A DNA stretch of 64,000 nucleotides. Origin: Pseudo-nitzschia pungens (Eukaryota; Bacillariophyta; Bacillariophyceae; Bacillariales; Bacillariaceae). The notes under the pieces are model-generated. The model searched no databases. It was not told the DNA's origin and saw only the letters and a program-made list of their open reading frames with translations. The DNA is taken from assembly GCA_037355855.1 (NCBI GenBank), contig CM074769.1:1798001-1862000 (forward strand), in the 5' to 3' direction. The translations under genes were made by a program, and so were the position numbers. The first letter of the stretch is position 1. Each line of letters begins with the position of its first letter. Positions 11,333 through 21,632 of this stretch are shown piece after piece.

Positions 11333-12259
11333 ATGGTGCTTTCTAAACTAAAGTCAAACTCGTCGAATGAAATGGAAGTCAAACTTGAGCAGGCAAATGA
11401 TGTCGCGAAAGCAGAAGTCGATCCAACACCTAAAAATTCTCCGACGGTCCTTAACGAAACCAATTATCCGATCGTGGTATTCCTCGAACGAGGCACCCTC
11501 TACAACAGGTGTGTTCTCAGACCCGGAGAGGCTGTGTCAATGACGCGCAGAGAGACTGGAGGTGGGCGACTGAGGCTTTCTTACAAGGTTCATGCTATAA
11601 TCGGAGACGAACGATCACTACCAAGGCAAACCGACAGCATAAAGAACTTTCTCAAGGTTTCCGCCGTTCCCGCAGCATTTGTAGCGGGTTGTCTTCTCAC
11701 TGCGGCCTCCGGGGGTGTGTTGAGTGGCCCCTCTGCGGCACTAGCTCCGTTGGTCAGCGGGCTCGTGGTTAAAGGCGTTGTCGTGGACGCTGCTGCCATT
11801 GCAGCCGGAACACTCGCGGCAGACCGAGCCAAGAAGATTGCCACAACTCTCCAAAAAGACCATTTGGAGACATTGATGGGAGTTTCGGCTCAGCTGAAAC
11901 CCGGTGAAAGGTATCTCTCGGTCACAGGTGGCATGCTTGAAGGCCCAATCACTATCGAAGAGGTCTCTCGTCGTAAATTTAGAAAAAAGACGATCAAAAC
12001 CATGAAGACACCACTATCAACGGCCGAAATGACAGACATTTTGGCACTGTCATCTGGTGACGGCGAAAACATGACGGGATCTGCAAGTGATAGCCTCGGC
12101 AAAGTGGACAACAAAACTAGCGTAGTCTCGAGCACAGGAAAAGAAAATACAGAAAATAGGACAGTTGGCGAGAAACAGACTCAAGCGTCGAAAACGAAGG
12201 ATTTATTAGTACAGTCCTTTCGCTTGCAAAGAAAACTATCAAAAATAGTGGCCAAATAA
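11333..12259 (+). CDS. Conserved-looking protein with Ala/Gly-rich hydrophobic helices, unknown function
   Basis: A 308-aa protein if translation starts at the ATG at 11333 (ACCATGG context). The frame is open further up, with an alternative ATG at 11150. After a charged N-terminus there is a compact segment, NYPIVVFLERGTLYNRCVLRPGEAVSM split by a short loop, that looks like a beta-rich domain. Two or three helices rich in Ala, Gly and Val follow (AVPAAFVAGCLLTAASGG and GLVVKGVVVDAAAIAAGTLA), long enough to span or insert into a membrane. The last ~100 residues are polar, Ser/Thr/Lys-rich and probably disordered. I do not recognise the family. It is likely a host gene because its composition and Kozak context match the neighbours. 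Confidence 0.6.
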   Translation: MVLSKLKSNSSNEMEVKLEQANDVAKAEVDPTPKNSPTVLNETNYPIVVFLERGTLYNRCVLRPGEAVSMTRRETGGGRLRLSYKVHAIIGDERSLPRQTDSIKNFLKVSAVPAAFVAGCLLTAASGGVLSGPSAALAPLVSGLVVKGVVVDAAAIAAGTLAADRAKKIATTLQKDHLETLMGVSAQLKPGERYLSVTGGMLEGPITIEEVSRRKFRKKTIKTMKTPLSTAEMTDILALSSGDGENMTGSASDSLGKVDNKTSVVSSTGKENTENRTVGEKQTQASKTKDLLVQSFRLQRKLSKIVAK

Positions 12260-12546
12260 CATGAGATGCAAACCTGGAATGTAACAAAGATGACAATGTA
12301 TGTAACACATTAGCTGTATTTCTTTTCGTAGTATCATTTTGATATATTCTACCTTCTAATAGATCCATCAGCGTCGAGTCTAAAATTCCGCTTCCAATTT
12401 GATTCATTTCGATGGAGTAGTAGTTTGTAATAATACACTGTGATCCATTTGTTTCCGTTCACTGTTTTTTTATTCAACTGTTTAAAATACTACCTTCGCA
12501 CTCCCTTCAACGGTTCTTTCCCATACACGAACAATGGAATCAACAC

Positions 12547-14130
12547 TTAGAGGACCTTGGAAAATCCTGGAATGGAGCGTATGCCATATGCCACTGGCCA
12601 GGTGACAACCATGGCAAACGCCCAGATAAACAGAATTGCCGAAACTACAAGACCCGCAGAGATGAAAACTTCCTGCCCTTTGGTTGCCTCCACGCTGTTG
12701 GTTGCCTCCAAAAGCATGAGAAACAATTGCTTTCCCACGAAAATGGGGTATCTGTGAATAATGTATGCCGTATACATGCTCACAGCAAAAAAGTCGGTGA
12801 AAAAAAACTTCTCGTTCAGGTGATCCATAAAAAAGACCGTCACTGCCAATGAATAGGGAATGGCGGCAAAGCCATTCATAAAAAATGAATTGAATATGAT
12901 ATCACCGTAATTCCCCAATCCATAGAGGGGGTAAGGAAGAGACACAAGGAGTGTCAAAGTGGCCCAACCGTAAATGGCGAAACGAGATTTCGATTTGATT
13001 TCTTTCATCCAATCATTTCGTTGGGCCACTCCACCGTATAGGAAGAACAGAAAGTAGCTGAGATACACCGAAGGTGCATTTGGAACCCACATGAGGGCAA
13101 GTACGCCTATTACGTGTGTTCCGGGAAAGACTGCGGTGAGAAGCGCAGCCCATACACCGAGCACAATAGAGGCTTTGAAGAATCCTAGCATCGACGGACA
13201 AGAAATCTTTGGCGACCAACCCTTGCCGCAAGCGAAGGCGTAGGCGACACCAAATAAACTCAATTGTAGCAAAAACCAACATTGATCCTGATACCATATC
13301 AATAATCTGGTGTGTTGTGGATTCCAACTGCCATCGTACAAAGCTTGTTCAACGATGTATCGAAAGCAAGCAAAGAAATATGCTGTAAACAACAAGGGAA
13401 TTCCCAGCCGCCTCGCTCTGCCCAACAAAAACGTTTTGGTTCCTTTCTTATCGAAAGATTTCGGAACAAAATAACCCGAGAAAAAGAAGAAAAGGTGCAT
13501 AAAGTAGCTCTGATTGATCATCACGATGGATCCCAATGCATAAGCAAGATATTCATTCGTATTCTGGAATGAGAAGACATAGTCCCCACCACCATTCCAA
13601 CAATTGATGGAGTGTTGCAAAATGACGAGAATCGTCAGAAAGATCTTCACATTGTTGATGTATAGAATCTTGGGCTTCTTCTTCCCCGCAACGGCAGCGC
13701 TCGCTGGAGGAGATTCTTCCGCATTTTTGTTGAGCTGGTCCTCGTCTGGCGGAAAGTTTTCCGTTTGACCCATGGGCCCAACCACAACTTCGGGTTCAAC
13801 TTCACCGTTCTCGTTATCGTCTGCTGTATCCTCTGCCGATTGCGGAAAAACCTTGGTCCAGATCCAGCAAAAGGCTAAATTCAGTAGCACACCACCAAAA
13901 CCTACGAGAGGGGTTGCGATTCTATCGCCAAGCGGAGGAATTGGTACGGATCCTTGTAGAAATGTTGCGAGTAGTTGCAGATAATTGTAAATAGTTGACC
14001 ACAAATACAAGAACGGCACGCCTGCGATGAGATAAACGGGAGCGTTGTGAGGTCGTCTTTTCGGTTTGTCGCCATCGCCGAACCAGATCCATTCCGACAC
14101 AGCCTTTGTCGAAGCACAATTGTAGTTCAT
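12547..14130 (-). CDS. Acyltransferase-3 family multi-pass membrane protein
   Basis: A 527-aa intronless protein from the ATG at 14130; the upstream extension to 14166 has no ATG. The N-terminal ~100 residues hold two or three TM segments (PVYLIAGVPFLYLWSTIYNYL, LVGFGGVLLNLAFCWIW). An acidic then Pro/Ala-rich linker follows, then a typical acyltransferase-3 (PF01757-like) core: ILYINNVKIFLTILVILQH, YFMHLFFFFSGYF, a basic loop SFDKKGTKTFLLGRARRLG, and eight or so further TM helices to the C-terminus. Family members move acyl groups to carbohydrates, lipids or cell-surface molecules across membranes; the substrate here cannot be told. The His in VILQH matches the family's conserved N-terminal His. 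Codon use resembles the flanking host genes. Confidence 0.8.
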   Translation of the reverse strand: MNYNCASTKAVSEWIWFGDGDKPKRRPHNAPVYLIAGVPFLYLWSTIYNYLQLLATFLQGSVPIPPLGDRIATPLVGFGGVLLNLAFCWIWTKVFPQSAEDTADDNENGEVEPEVVVGPMGQTENFPPDEDQLNKNAEESPPASAAVAGKKKPKILYINNVKIFLTILVILQHSINCWNGGGDYVFSFQNTNEYLAYALGSIVMINQSYFMHLFFFFSGYFVPKSFDKKGTKTFLLGRARRLGIPLLFTAYFFACFRYIVEQALYDGSWNPQHTRLLIWYQDQCWFLLQLSLFGVAYAFACGKGWSPKISCPSMLGFFKASIVLGVWAALLTAVFPGTHVIGVLALMWVPNAPSVYLSYFLFFLYGGVAQRNDWMKEIKSKSRFAIYGWATLTLLVSLPYPLYGLGNYGDIIFNSFFMNGFAAIPYSLAVTVFFMDHLNEKFFFTDFFAVSMYTAYIIHRYPIFVGKQLFLMLLEATNSVEATKGQEVFISAGLVVSAILFIWAFAMVVTWPVAYGIRSIPGFSKVL

Positions 14131-15082
14131 CGAGGCGAAATATTGCGAGTGACAACGTGAGAACAATAAACAATAAACAATACCATCTGGTCACTTCACG
14201 ATCAACACCGGTATGACACGACACGACACGACACGCCATGCCATTACATCACCCACAGCACGTCAAACGTACATATTGCGTCAAAACAGTCACAAAAGCG
14301 GCAGCTGTAGCAAAAACGAAATTAATTTTCTCGAAATGCAATTTATATTGTGTATCGGTCCAATTGATGTACAGGATGCCCATGATCGATTTCTAGTCGT
14401 TAGCAATGTTGTCCTCGGAAGTTTTTTTGGTTTCATTCAATTTTATGTTGTTCCTTCGACATATGAATTCCGTTGATCTCTTTCCTTCTGTACCGGTAAG
14501 GTTACTCGTACGGTACACGCAAGGCTAGCGGTGACTTCTATTCGAAACTGTCAGTCAAACAGGTACCGGTAATTAGTAAGGTTAACATAATTACTGTAAC
14601 ACCAGCAGGGAGAGTTGTCTCCATTCACAAAACAAAAAATCTTCTTCAAACTTCTTGTACGGTAAATCTTACCTTATCCAACGAACAACAAAAAATTACT
14701 GTGTCGGAAAAGAGAAGAACAAAAATTCCTGATGCCAATGCGTTAGGCGGCGTTAGGTACGTACGAAGTTGTAACGTCGGAAGTATTTTTTTCAACTTCA
14801 CGCACATCGTTCTCCAATTAGTACGGTAAGTCGTACCGGTAAGATTACTTTCGAACTTTGAACTTTTGAATGTTTGATAGGCCCTACAGGTAAGTTACGG
14901 TATGTAGTGTCTGCTCACCTCGACCTGAATCAATCAATCAACACCTCACACGAGTAAGTTACAAGTAAGATTACCGGTAGTAAAAACGAGTAAGGTCTTA
15001 CGAGCACGAGTCCTCGTGCCAAAGAATCATACTCCGTAGCAATTAGGGAACTACACGTACGAGGTACAGAAGCGTATTACTA
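14131..15082. other. Intergenic spacer with GTAAG words and a dispersed repeat
   Basis: The first ~330 bases are the likely promoter side of the acyltransferase gene, including ACGACACG repeats at 14217-14232. From about 14480 the sequence is made of GGTAAGGTTAC/GTACGGTA words. A ~150-bp block at about 14755-14935 (TACGTACGAAGTTGTAACGTCGGAA ... GCCCTAC ... GCTCACCTCGACCTGAATCAAT) recurs at 29000-29140. No gene seen. Confidence 0.5.
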
Positions 15083-16763
15083 CGAGTAAGGGTTTAGTAA
15101 GCAAAGTGACCGTGTCACCTGTAGAACCAGTACATTTTCTACATGTGCGTCAGCCGGTAGTTTTAGCGCAAAAAACTCTATATGCCTCGATCCTGTCACA
15201 GTCTCTGTAAGACTTCCACGTAGAGGTTCGAAATAGAGGTTCGAAAGTTCCAATAGAGGTTCGAAATCTCCGAGACGAAATTTCGATCACTTTTTTTTGC
15301 TCCGGTCTTCTATTTGCAACAACAATAATAAAGACAAGTTGCTCTGTAACAAACAAACCACTTTAAATTTGAAACCACTAACAACATAAACTACAAGCGC
15401 TCGCGCTACTCCTCACAAGGGTAATGCGCTCGTGACTCCTCCATCATTTTGATTACCTCTGGGGACATGTGTGCCTTTACTATTTCCGCCGTCTCGTTCG
15501 TGAGAGCCCTTGTTGTAATCAGTGCTTTTGTAACCTTCTCAGCCATCTTCTTTGCAACCTCTGTGTCTTTAATTGTGATATCCTCTTGCTCTAATTTCTT
15601 CAGTTCAGCCTCCCTCACTTCAGTCCAGCAAGGAACTGCACCAACTGGAGGGTCATCCTTTGCTGCTACAACTGCAGTCAGTACTTCCTCTTTCTTCAGA
15701 CCTGTAGCCTTCTTCCCAAGCTTCCACTCGTAAATTTTTCTTATATCGTTCACCCGCAGCTTTGCGAAGTCGCCGTTGCATGTCTGAATTAGCGCTTTAC
15801 AGTCCGTTTCCTTCTTCGCATATACCTCCGCTTCTTGCCGCCGCTTCGGTTCTCCTACATGCCGGTAGGGCATGTCCATTCTTACAGGATCCAACAGGCG
15901 CTGTGGTAACCCCTGGAACAGTGGGAACAGCAGCGTCATTAAGGTTTTCTTCCATTTTTTCCCTTCGTTGGTGTACACTCTGTTTCTCAAGAAGTATCAG
16001 TCGGATCGATCCGCAAATTGGAGGCCTTGTCTATCTTGATACAATAGAGCTGTTCGAAGCGGTCCGGTTCGAATCAGTGGTCCGGGGACAGAGATATTAA
16101 TTTTCGCCGTTATTTGGACCGGTTTTTGCTTGTAATTCTTAGGGGGAGTGTGCTCAGTTTACAGTTCGATTCTCGAAAACTACTCCTCCAATCGATCCGC
16201 AAATTGGAAGCCTTGTCTATCTTGATATAATAGATCGATCCGAAGTGGTCCTGTTGCAATCGGTGGTCCGGGGACAGAGTTATTAATTTTCGCCGTTATT
16301 TGGACCGGGTTGTTTTTCGATAAAAAAAAAGACGCAATTTTGCTGCTGCTTCGCCAGTCCGTTTCTCGAAACCAAGTGCTCCAATCAATTCGAAACTCGG
16401 AGATCTTGTTGCTCTAATAGTGAGGATGGAGTGTCTGTAATATCGGAATTAAGGTGGTGCTGGTTGTGGAGATAGGGGAGGGGTGTCAGGTCCTTGTTGC
16501 TGTGGTTGTTGAGATGGAGTTTTTTTCGAATTTTTGACCTCATTTTGTGGCCCGATGTAAGAAAAGGCCGGGCGCGCAATACAAGTCATGTAGGGTATCG
16601 TTCGAAAGCTCTTGACCTTGCCATTTCCGTCATTGGGTATAAATTAGTGTCCAAGGTGTGCTGTTTAAATGGTTACAGTTACCAGAAACAGTCGACGTGT
16701 TGGTGTTGCTCTGGCTCATAACCTGACACGAAAAACCCGGTCACTTTGCTTACTAAACCCTTA
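15083..16763 (-). mobile_element. TIR transposon with GTAAGGGTTTAG termini
   Basis: The left end at 15083 reads GTAAGGGTTTAGTAAGCAAA then GTGACCG; the right end, finishing near 16763, is its reverse complement (CGGTCACTTTGCTTACTAAA then CCCTTAC). Flanking bases CTACGA and CTACAA could be a slightly mutated 6-bp target duplication. Inside are three TAGAGGTTCGAAA-type repeats (15222-15270), one coding frame on the minus strand, and two ~180-bp tandem copies (about 16010-16130 and 16190-16310) containing AATCCGCAAATTGGA-like and GGTGGTCCGGGGACAGAG words. A truncated copy of the same element ends at 10856. The superfamily is not identified. Confidence 0.6.
15406..15939 (-). CDS. Transposon-encoded protein with SAP-like segment
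   Basis: 177 aa from the ATG at 15939; the frame is open further up to 15990 without an ATG, so a spliced or longer N-terminus is possible. The centre (GDFAKLRVNDIRKIYEWKLG then KKATGLKKEEVLTAV) looks like a SAP-type DNA-binding helix pair. The rest is charged and helical, ending KMMEESRAHYPCEE. The same C-terminus appears in the broken copy at about 10480-10578. It lies wholly inside the terminal inverted repeats at 15083 and 16763, so it is probably the element's own DNA-binding protein or part of its transposase. No DDE or HUH motif is visible. Confidence 0.55.
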   Translation of the reverse strand: MTLLFPLFQGLPQRLLDPVRMDMPYRHVGEPKRRQEAEVYAKKETDCKALIQTCNGDFAKLRVNDIRKIYEWKLGKKATGLKKEEVLTAVVAAKDDPPVGAVPCWTEVREAELKKLEQEDITIKDTEVAKKMAEKVTKALITTRALTNETAEIVKAHMSPEVIKMMEESRAHYPCEE

Positions 16764-17047
16764 CCTACAAGTACTTCAGCATTAGTATTATTAATTTTTT
16801 GTTCCTTCCTAATCGTATGATTGCAGTTAATTACGTACGATTGAACAGTTAATTACGTACGATTGAACAATCATGTGGCTTAATTACATAACTATGTGGC
16901 TTAAATAGGTAAAGCAGCCAATTTAACGACACAGTAATAATTTAAATAAGCCTTGTATCAATTTGAACTTAGTAAGCCTTGTATTAAATCCTCCAACTTC
17001 CTTTAATTTCTTGATGACAAGGACGATGTATACATACGCAGTGCCGC

Positions 17048-17104
17048 TACTACAGAATTCCTACCGGTATCAGCTGTCCGACAGCTGATAAGAATTTTGT
17101 AGTA
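17048..17104. mobile_element. Minimal palindromic MITE (TA-CTAC family)
   Basis: 57 bp, almost a perfect palindrome: TACTACAGAATTCCTACC ... ATCAGCTGTC / GACAGCTGAT ... AAGAATTTTGTAGTA. The ends match the terminal repeats of the larger elements at 25145-26553, 28688-28782 and 38948-39500. The outer TA dinucleotides are compatible with TA target duplication of the Tc1/mariner type (inference). Confidence 0.6.
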
Positions 17105-17123
17105 AGGTTAATTACTTGCACTA

Positions 17124-17576
17124 GCGCCACTTTAAATGGTGCTGACAGCCACTTATTCCTACGTACCGTCACGTACGTATGGTACTCAGGACAGAGTGAC
17201 TTCACGCGGTACCAGCAGTAAAGGCGCCGTTTGTATTATCGACGCGTTGCTGCTTGCTGCTGCTTGCTGTCCCCCCTGTATTATCGACGCGTTGCTGCTT
17301 GCTGTCCCCCCTGTGTTATCGACGCGTTGCTGCTTGCTGCTGCTTGCTGTCCCCCCTGTATTATCGACGCGTTGCTGCTTGCTGTCCCCCCCTGCTGTCC
17401 CCCCCTGTATTATCGACGCGTTCGTTGCTGTTTGCTGCTGCTTGCTGCCCCCCCTGTATTATCGACACGTTGCTGCTTGCTGCTGCTTGCTGTCCCCCCC
17501 CTGTATTATCACTAGTACCGAATGTAGGTGACGGTACGTACGAATAAGTGGCTGTCAGCGCCACTTTAAATGGCGC
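17124..17576. mobile_element. TIR element enclosing a 35-bp minisatellite
   Basis: Left terminus at 17124 is GCGCCACTTTAAATGG then GCTGACAGCCACTTATTC then CGTACCGTCAC; the right terminus at 17576 is its near-perfect reverse complement, about 48 bp each. Between them are about seven copies of a ~35-bp unit (GTATTATCGACGCGTTGC + TGCTTGCTGTCCCCCC). The array continues to the right of the element, so either the element arose within the array or the array expanded through it. Confidence 0.55.
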
Positions 17577-17930
17577 CTGGTTATGGCTTGCTGCTTGCTG
17601 TCCCCCCTGTATTATCGACGCGCATTGCTGCTTCGTGCTGCCCCCCCTGTATTATCGACGCGTGGTTGCTGCTTGCTGCTTGCTGTCCCCCCTGTATTAT
17701 TGACGCATTGCTGCTGTTTGCTGTTCCCCCCCCCTGTATTATCGACGCATTGCTGTTTGCTGTTTGCTGTCCCCCCTGTATTATCGACGCGTTGCTGCTG
17801 CTTGCTGCTTGCTGTCCCCCTCCTGTATTATCGACGCGTTGCTGCTTGCTGCTTGCTGTCCCCCTGTATTATCGACGCGTTGCTGCTGTTTGCTGTCCCC
17901 CCTGTATCTTGTATCCTAGGTATAGGATAA
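17577..17930. repeat. 35-bp minisatellite, second block
   Basis: About seven more units of the GTATTATCGACGCG-TTGCTGCTTGCTGTCCCCCC repeat, with variants such as TTGCTGCTGTTTGCTG. Frames reading LLLAVPPVLSTRCC through it are repeat translations. A third, more diverged block lies at 21930-22210. Confidence 0.7.
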
Positions 17931-17934
17931 GGTC

Positions 17935-19243
17935 GGCGCTCAAGGAGTTCATTCAGTTCTCTGAAAACTGATACCCATCTAACTCTGTTGTCTTTCTTTG
18001 GAACAATAAAGGTAGGGAAGGCCCATTCAGCTGGTCCAGTACATCTTTTGAGTACTCCATCATTACAAAGATTCTGGAGCTCCCTTTTGAATAGGTCTTC
18101 TCGTTTTTATGCAACTGGATAAGGCTTCTTGTGTATGGGCTTGGATCCGGGCTTCAGTCTTAGAGAGATCTTCTTGTGTGGATATTTCCCTAATTCTCCA
18201 TTGAAGACATTAGGATATTTGTTCAGTATCTCTTGGAACTGCTGCTGCTCTGATTTGGACATGTGGGACTGTTGCTGTGCGACTGTAGATGGATCTGTTT
18301 CTTGGTAGGCTCTGTCTAGGATGACTTTGGATTTGTATGGATTGGCAAAGGAGAGATCATCAGCAAAGAGTTCAGCATCTTCGAGTTCTTCCATGAACAT
18401 GTTATAGTTGTCATGGTATAGGGAGGTATCCTTCATAGGAATGGTTCTGTCCATCCACTGAACTGCTCCTTCTTTGAATAGGAGATTGATCTTCGCTAGG
18501 TGGAGGAAGTCTCTGCCTAGTATCAGATCATATTTGCAGGTCGGGGAATGGAAGAGCCTTGCCTCTTGTCGGTCGATGTTGTAGTTGCCAAACTCTTGTA
18601 GCTTGATGTTCTTCATGATAATATACTCTGTAGTATCAAAGCTTCCATTCGCTGTGGTAGTTAGGACTTGATGTTTGCTTTGGATTGGTATGGTGCCAAA
18701 TGGTAGTGCTCTTTTGTTGATTAGAGTTCCGGAGGACCCACTATCTAGTAGTGCTAATAGTGGTCTTGATTTTGTTGGAATGCCTTGTATGTACTGTACT
18801 GTGGTTAATTGAATAGGAGCCACGTTGCTCTTATTCCGGGATGCCTGTTCTGCTGGATTTCCAGCAGTCGACAGCAGCTTTAAATAATTTTGCTCCAGCG
18901 CACCTCCTTTGGTGTAGTCTTTGGAGTTTCCGGGATTGCAATAGAGATTTTTTGCTGTACCGGTAGACCAATTCCTTGCCAGGGACAAGAGTGGTCTATT
19001 TATTGCTGCTGTCCTGTATTTCGAGTCGGTTGTACCCTTGGATTGATTCTGTTTTTGATTAGGATCCATGTTTGTATTGCTCGTTCCGGAGAATCGAACT
19101 GTTTTGGTTGTTGCTGCGATTGCAGGCTTTGCTGAGCGCTCAACAGGAATACTCCATCCTGTAGGTTCCTTCCCCTCTTTATCTGGGAGATCTCCTCCAT
19201 GTGTTATCCCAGACAGCAGGGCTGTGCTGGCATTCAGTTCCAT
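17935..19243 (-). pseudogene. Pol remnant: aspartic protease and start of reverse transcriptase
   Basis: From the ATG at 19243 the frame gives 378 aa to a stop at 18107. The retropepsin motif LLALLDSGSSGTLIN is at about residues 161-175, followed by the beta-rich remainder (YDLILGRDFLHLAKINL). The RT entry region (GKYPHKKISLRLKPGSKPIH) ends at PYPVA and a TAA. The same frame continues after that stop with recognisable RT sequence (KRELQNLCNDGVLKR ... AFPTFIVPKKDNRVRW) to about 17935, then is lost. The catalytic YxDD, RNase H and integrase are absent. The frame is offset from Gag as expected for a -1 shift, but a TAA lies in that frame upstream of 19243. This copy is dead. Confidence 0.8.
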
Positions 19244-19320
19244 TCCATGGGAGCTGGAGGCAAGGTGATTGCTGGTTTTGTTGAAGCCGGGGGCTTCTTA
19301 GGCCTGGGGGCCTTGGAGAC

Positions 19321-20382
19321 TCAGGGGAGCCATACAACAAGTTCCCCATCGATGCTCCTTTCTGTTCTTCCACCATGATTGGCATGGTATTCTTCGATTG
19401 CTGCGTCGCGCGCTGCATTGATGTGTGCTTGGAAGGTCTCATTGCTTCCCGGTATCACGAGAGCTTGGGTATGAGTGTGGAAGGACTCAGTTTGTTGGTT
19501 GTTTCCGGAGCCCTTGTTGTGGTTTTTAGAGAACCGGTTCTTGGGACACTCAGACCAGTCATGATTGTGGCCGGGGATCCGGCAGGGATTGGACTTCTTC
19601 TTGTTCTGGTTTCCTTTTTGGTTGGAATTGTAGTTGCGCTTACGAGAGTCATTGTTATTGTTGTTGTTTGAGCGCTTCTGTTGTTTGTTGTTGTTCTTGT
19701 TGCTCTTCTTGTTGGCTTGGCGCTCGTGACAGCTCATGTGGTCCACAATGTGTTGGACTGCTGTGGTATCTTCCTGGATTCCACTGTGGATAATGCCATA
19801 GCTTTCAATCCATGCAGAGGGAAAGGAATGGAGAAGGATTGTGAGTTTCTCCACTCTGGAAAGGGGCGCGCTGCTTCCTTCTAGTTTCTGAGTGTATTTC
19901 ATGAGGATAAGGATGCAATCGGCGTGTTCCTTGCATGTGACTGATGGTGTCTTTCGACAGTCAGAGCTTCTGAGATAGGTGTGCATGATGTCTCTAGCAT
20001 CTTTGGCATTGCAGTAGAGCTGGGTGAAGTCAATGAACGCTTGTTCGTATCCTCCAATCTCTTCTTGGGAGTATTGGTATTCTTCCGGGTCCAGTGCTGG
20101 ATCCTTGATCATGTCGTTCCACTTGCTCTGGGCGTCCGTAGTGAGGCAACGGCCGAAGTGGGTTAGATAAATGTTGATTGGAAGTCGAAGATACTTGGCG
20201 GCGTTTTGGAAAGACTCCTCCACAAAGAGCAGTTCTTCAAGACCTCCTGTTTCTGTAAACAGGGGGACCTTCATGCTGTCGGTCCTGTCTTCATCGACGT
20301 TGTACAGGGTGAAAAGCTTCGGCTTGGTTCGATCGAAAGAGCTCGTGTAGGCAATAGGGGGGTTTCTGTAGATACCTGCCAT
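19321..20382 (-). CDS. Gag of Ty3/gypsy copy 1
   Basis: 353 aa from the ATG at 20382 (MAGIYRNPPIAYTSSFD). The helical capsid-like region covers about residues 40-200 (LPINIYLTHFGRCLTTDAQS, YCNAKDARDIMHTYLRS). A Lys/Asn/Gln-rich basic stretch follows (about 215-265), then a zinc-knuckle-like motif CRIPGHNHDWSEC, an unusual C...H.H...C form rather than the standard CX2CX4HX4C. It packages element RNA (known role of Gag). It is intact in itself, although its element is truncated. Confidence 0.8.
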   Translation of the reverse strand: MAGIYRNPPIAYTSSFDRTKPKLFTLYNVDEDRTDSMKVPLFTETGGLEELLFVEESFQNAAKYLRLPINIYLTHFGRCLTTDAQSKWNDMIKDPALDPEEYQYSQEEIGGYEQAFIDFTQLYCNAKDARDIMHTYLRSSDCRKTPSVTCKEHADCILILMKYTQKLEGSSAPLSRVEKLTILLHSFPSAWIESYGIIHSGIQEDTTAVQHIVDHMSCHERQANKKSNKNNNKQQKRSNNNNNNDSRKRNYNSNQKGNQNKKKSNPCRIPGHNHDWSECPKNRFSKNHNKGSGNNQQTESFHTHTQALVIPGSNETFQAHINAARDAAIEEYHANHGGRTERSIDGELVVWLP

Positions 20383-20508
20383 GGTTGCTGTTTAGTTTGC
20401 TGGAGATAAAGGTGCCTCCATTGTTGAGGCTGTGGATATTTTCGTGTTGATGAGAGTTCAGTACTGAATTCTACTACTGTTCCTACGTAAAGCGGACAGT
20501 AATTACTG

Positions 20509-20835
20509 TGTAACACTCTAAGGTAGAAAATTGGAGTAGTAGTATCGAATAATTGTGTGTTATTTCACTTTACGAGATGGATTGAAATTAAAGAGAGGAA
20601 ATAATGAGCGATGAGGTCATCGCGATCTCTTCATATAATATCCATCCCCCCTGTATATAACATATATTCTGTATGTAACCTTAATCGTACAATCACTCTC
20701 TTCTGCATGCCTGTTCATACATACCGGATATCCATACATGGATACCTTACATATATATATATATATATTGAGTCCCATGTGGGATTCGGTTAATTATTAA
20801 TTCGTAACACTACTAGCCTCCGCTAGCATGTTACA
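20509..20835 (-). repeat. LTR of gypsy family A, copy 1
   Basis: 327 bp bounded by TGTAAC...GTTACA inverted ends (on + strand TGTAACACTCTA ... GCTAGCATGTTACA). The adjoining GTAATTACTGTCCGC on the element strand is shared with the LTR at 22913-23284 and is the likely primer-binding region; I cannot match it to a tRNA by eye. It contains a (TA)n run at 20751-20768. Confidence 0.75.
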
Positions 20836-21632
20836 CCCGGGATCCGGCATGGGTTGGATTTCTTCTTGTTCTTGTTCTGGTTGGATTTGTTGTTGGGGCC
20901 AGAGCGTTTTCGGTTGGAACTGTTAGAATTGTTGGAACGTCTTCCATTATTCTTGTTGTTCTTTTGTTTGCTGAGCCGATTGAGGCTGCTCATGTGGTCC
21001 ACAATGAACTGAGCTGTGATTTCAGGAGTAAGCTTTAGATGGATGCGAACGTAGTCTTGGATCCAGCTGTTTGGATAGCTGTGTAGGAGGATAGTTAGCG
21101 TTTGCAAGTGGTCCAGGTTGGATGCGAATCCATGTAGTTTAGCTGAGTACTTGATTAAGGTCATGATTCGATCGGTGTGATCTTTGCAGGTCGATTCGAT
21201 CTTCTTCTTGCAGGCGCTGCTGCGCAGATAGACATGCATGATATCTCTCGCATCTTCAGCATTGCAGTATAGCTTGATAAAGGCCTGGAAGGCTGAGGTG
21301 TACCCCTCTTTTGTGAGTGGATACACTCGTTGGTTGTTGGCGCGAGTTGCTCTTGTTAGTGTCCTCCATTTGGTTTGCGCATCGACGCATAGGCATCGAC
21401 CGAATTACCGAATGAGTGAAGAGTCCGGAATGGAGATGTCTTCTGCGGCGTTTAGAAAAGCCTCTTCGGTGTAGAGAAGTTCTTCTAGTCCCCCCTTGTC
21501 GGTAAATAACGGTACCTTGACACTGTCCAAGTGATCTTCGGAATCGTGAACCGATAGGGTTACGAGCTTGGGCTTGGAGCTGTTGAAGGAGCTCTTGTAG
21601 GCAATTGGTGGGTCTCTGTAGATGCCTGCCAT
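20836..21632 (-). pseudogene. Gag of Ty3/gypsy copy 2, interrupted by copy 1
   Basis: Starts MAGIYRDPPIAYKSSF at the ATG at 21632. The frame has one in-frame TAA near 21407, just before the conserved FGRCL, and then continues in the same frame (MYPLTKEGYTSAF from 21326) through the capsid-like YCNAEDARDIMHVYLRSS to the basic tail and SNPCRIPG. There it is cut by the LTR of copy 1. About 60% of residues look the same as copy 1's Gag by eye, so the two copies are different lineages of one family. Confidence 0.75.

Larger units (their letters stand above)
17935..20835 (-). mobile_element. Ty3/gypsy retrotransposon copy 1, truncated in the reverse transcriptase
   Basis: Minus-strand element: LTR (20509-20835), ~125-bp leader, Gag, a frame change, protease, and the start of RT ending at about 17935 where satellite sequence begins. 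The element is inserted in the Gag gene of a second copy (20836-21632). The bases next to the LTR (CCCGG at 20836) would be one side of the target duplication; the other side is lost with the 3' end. An in-frame stop near 18107 and a stop at the Gag-Pol shift region show decay. Confidence 0.8.

Noticed and set aside
17136..17971. LLAVPPVLSTRCC-type frames
   Set aside because: Translations of the 35-bp minisatellite in several frames at once.
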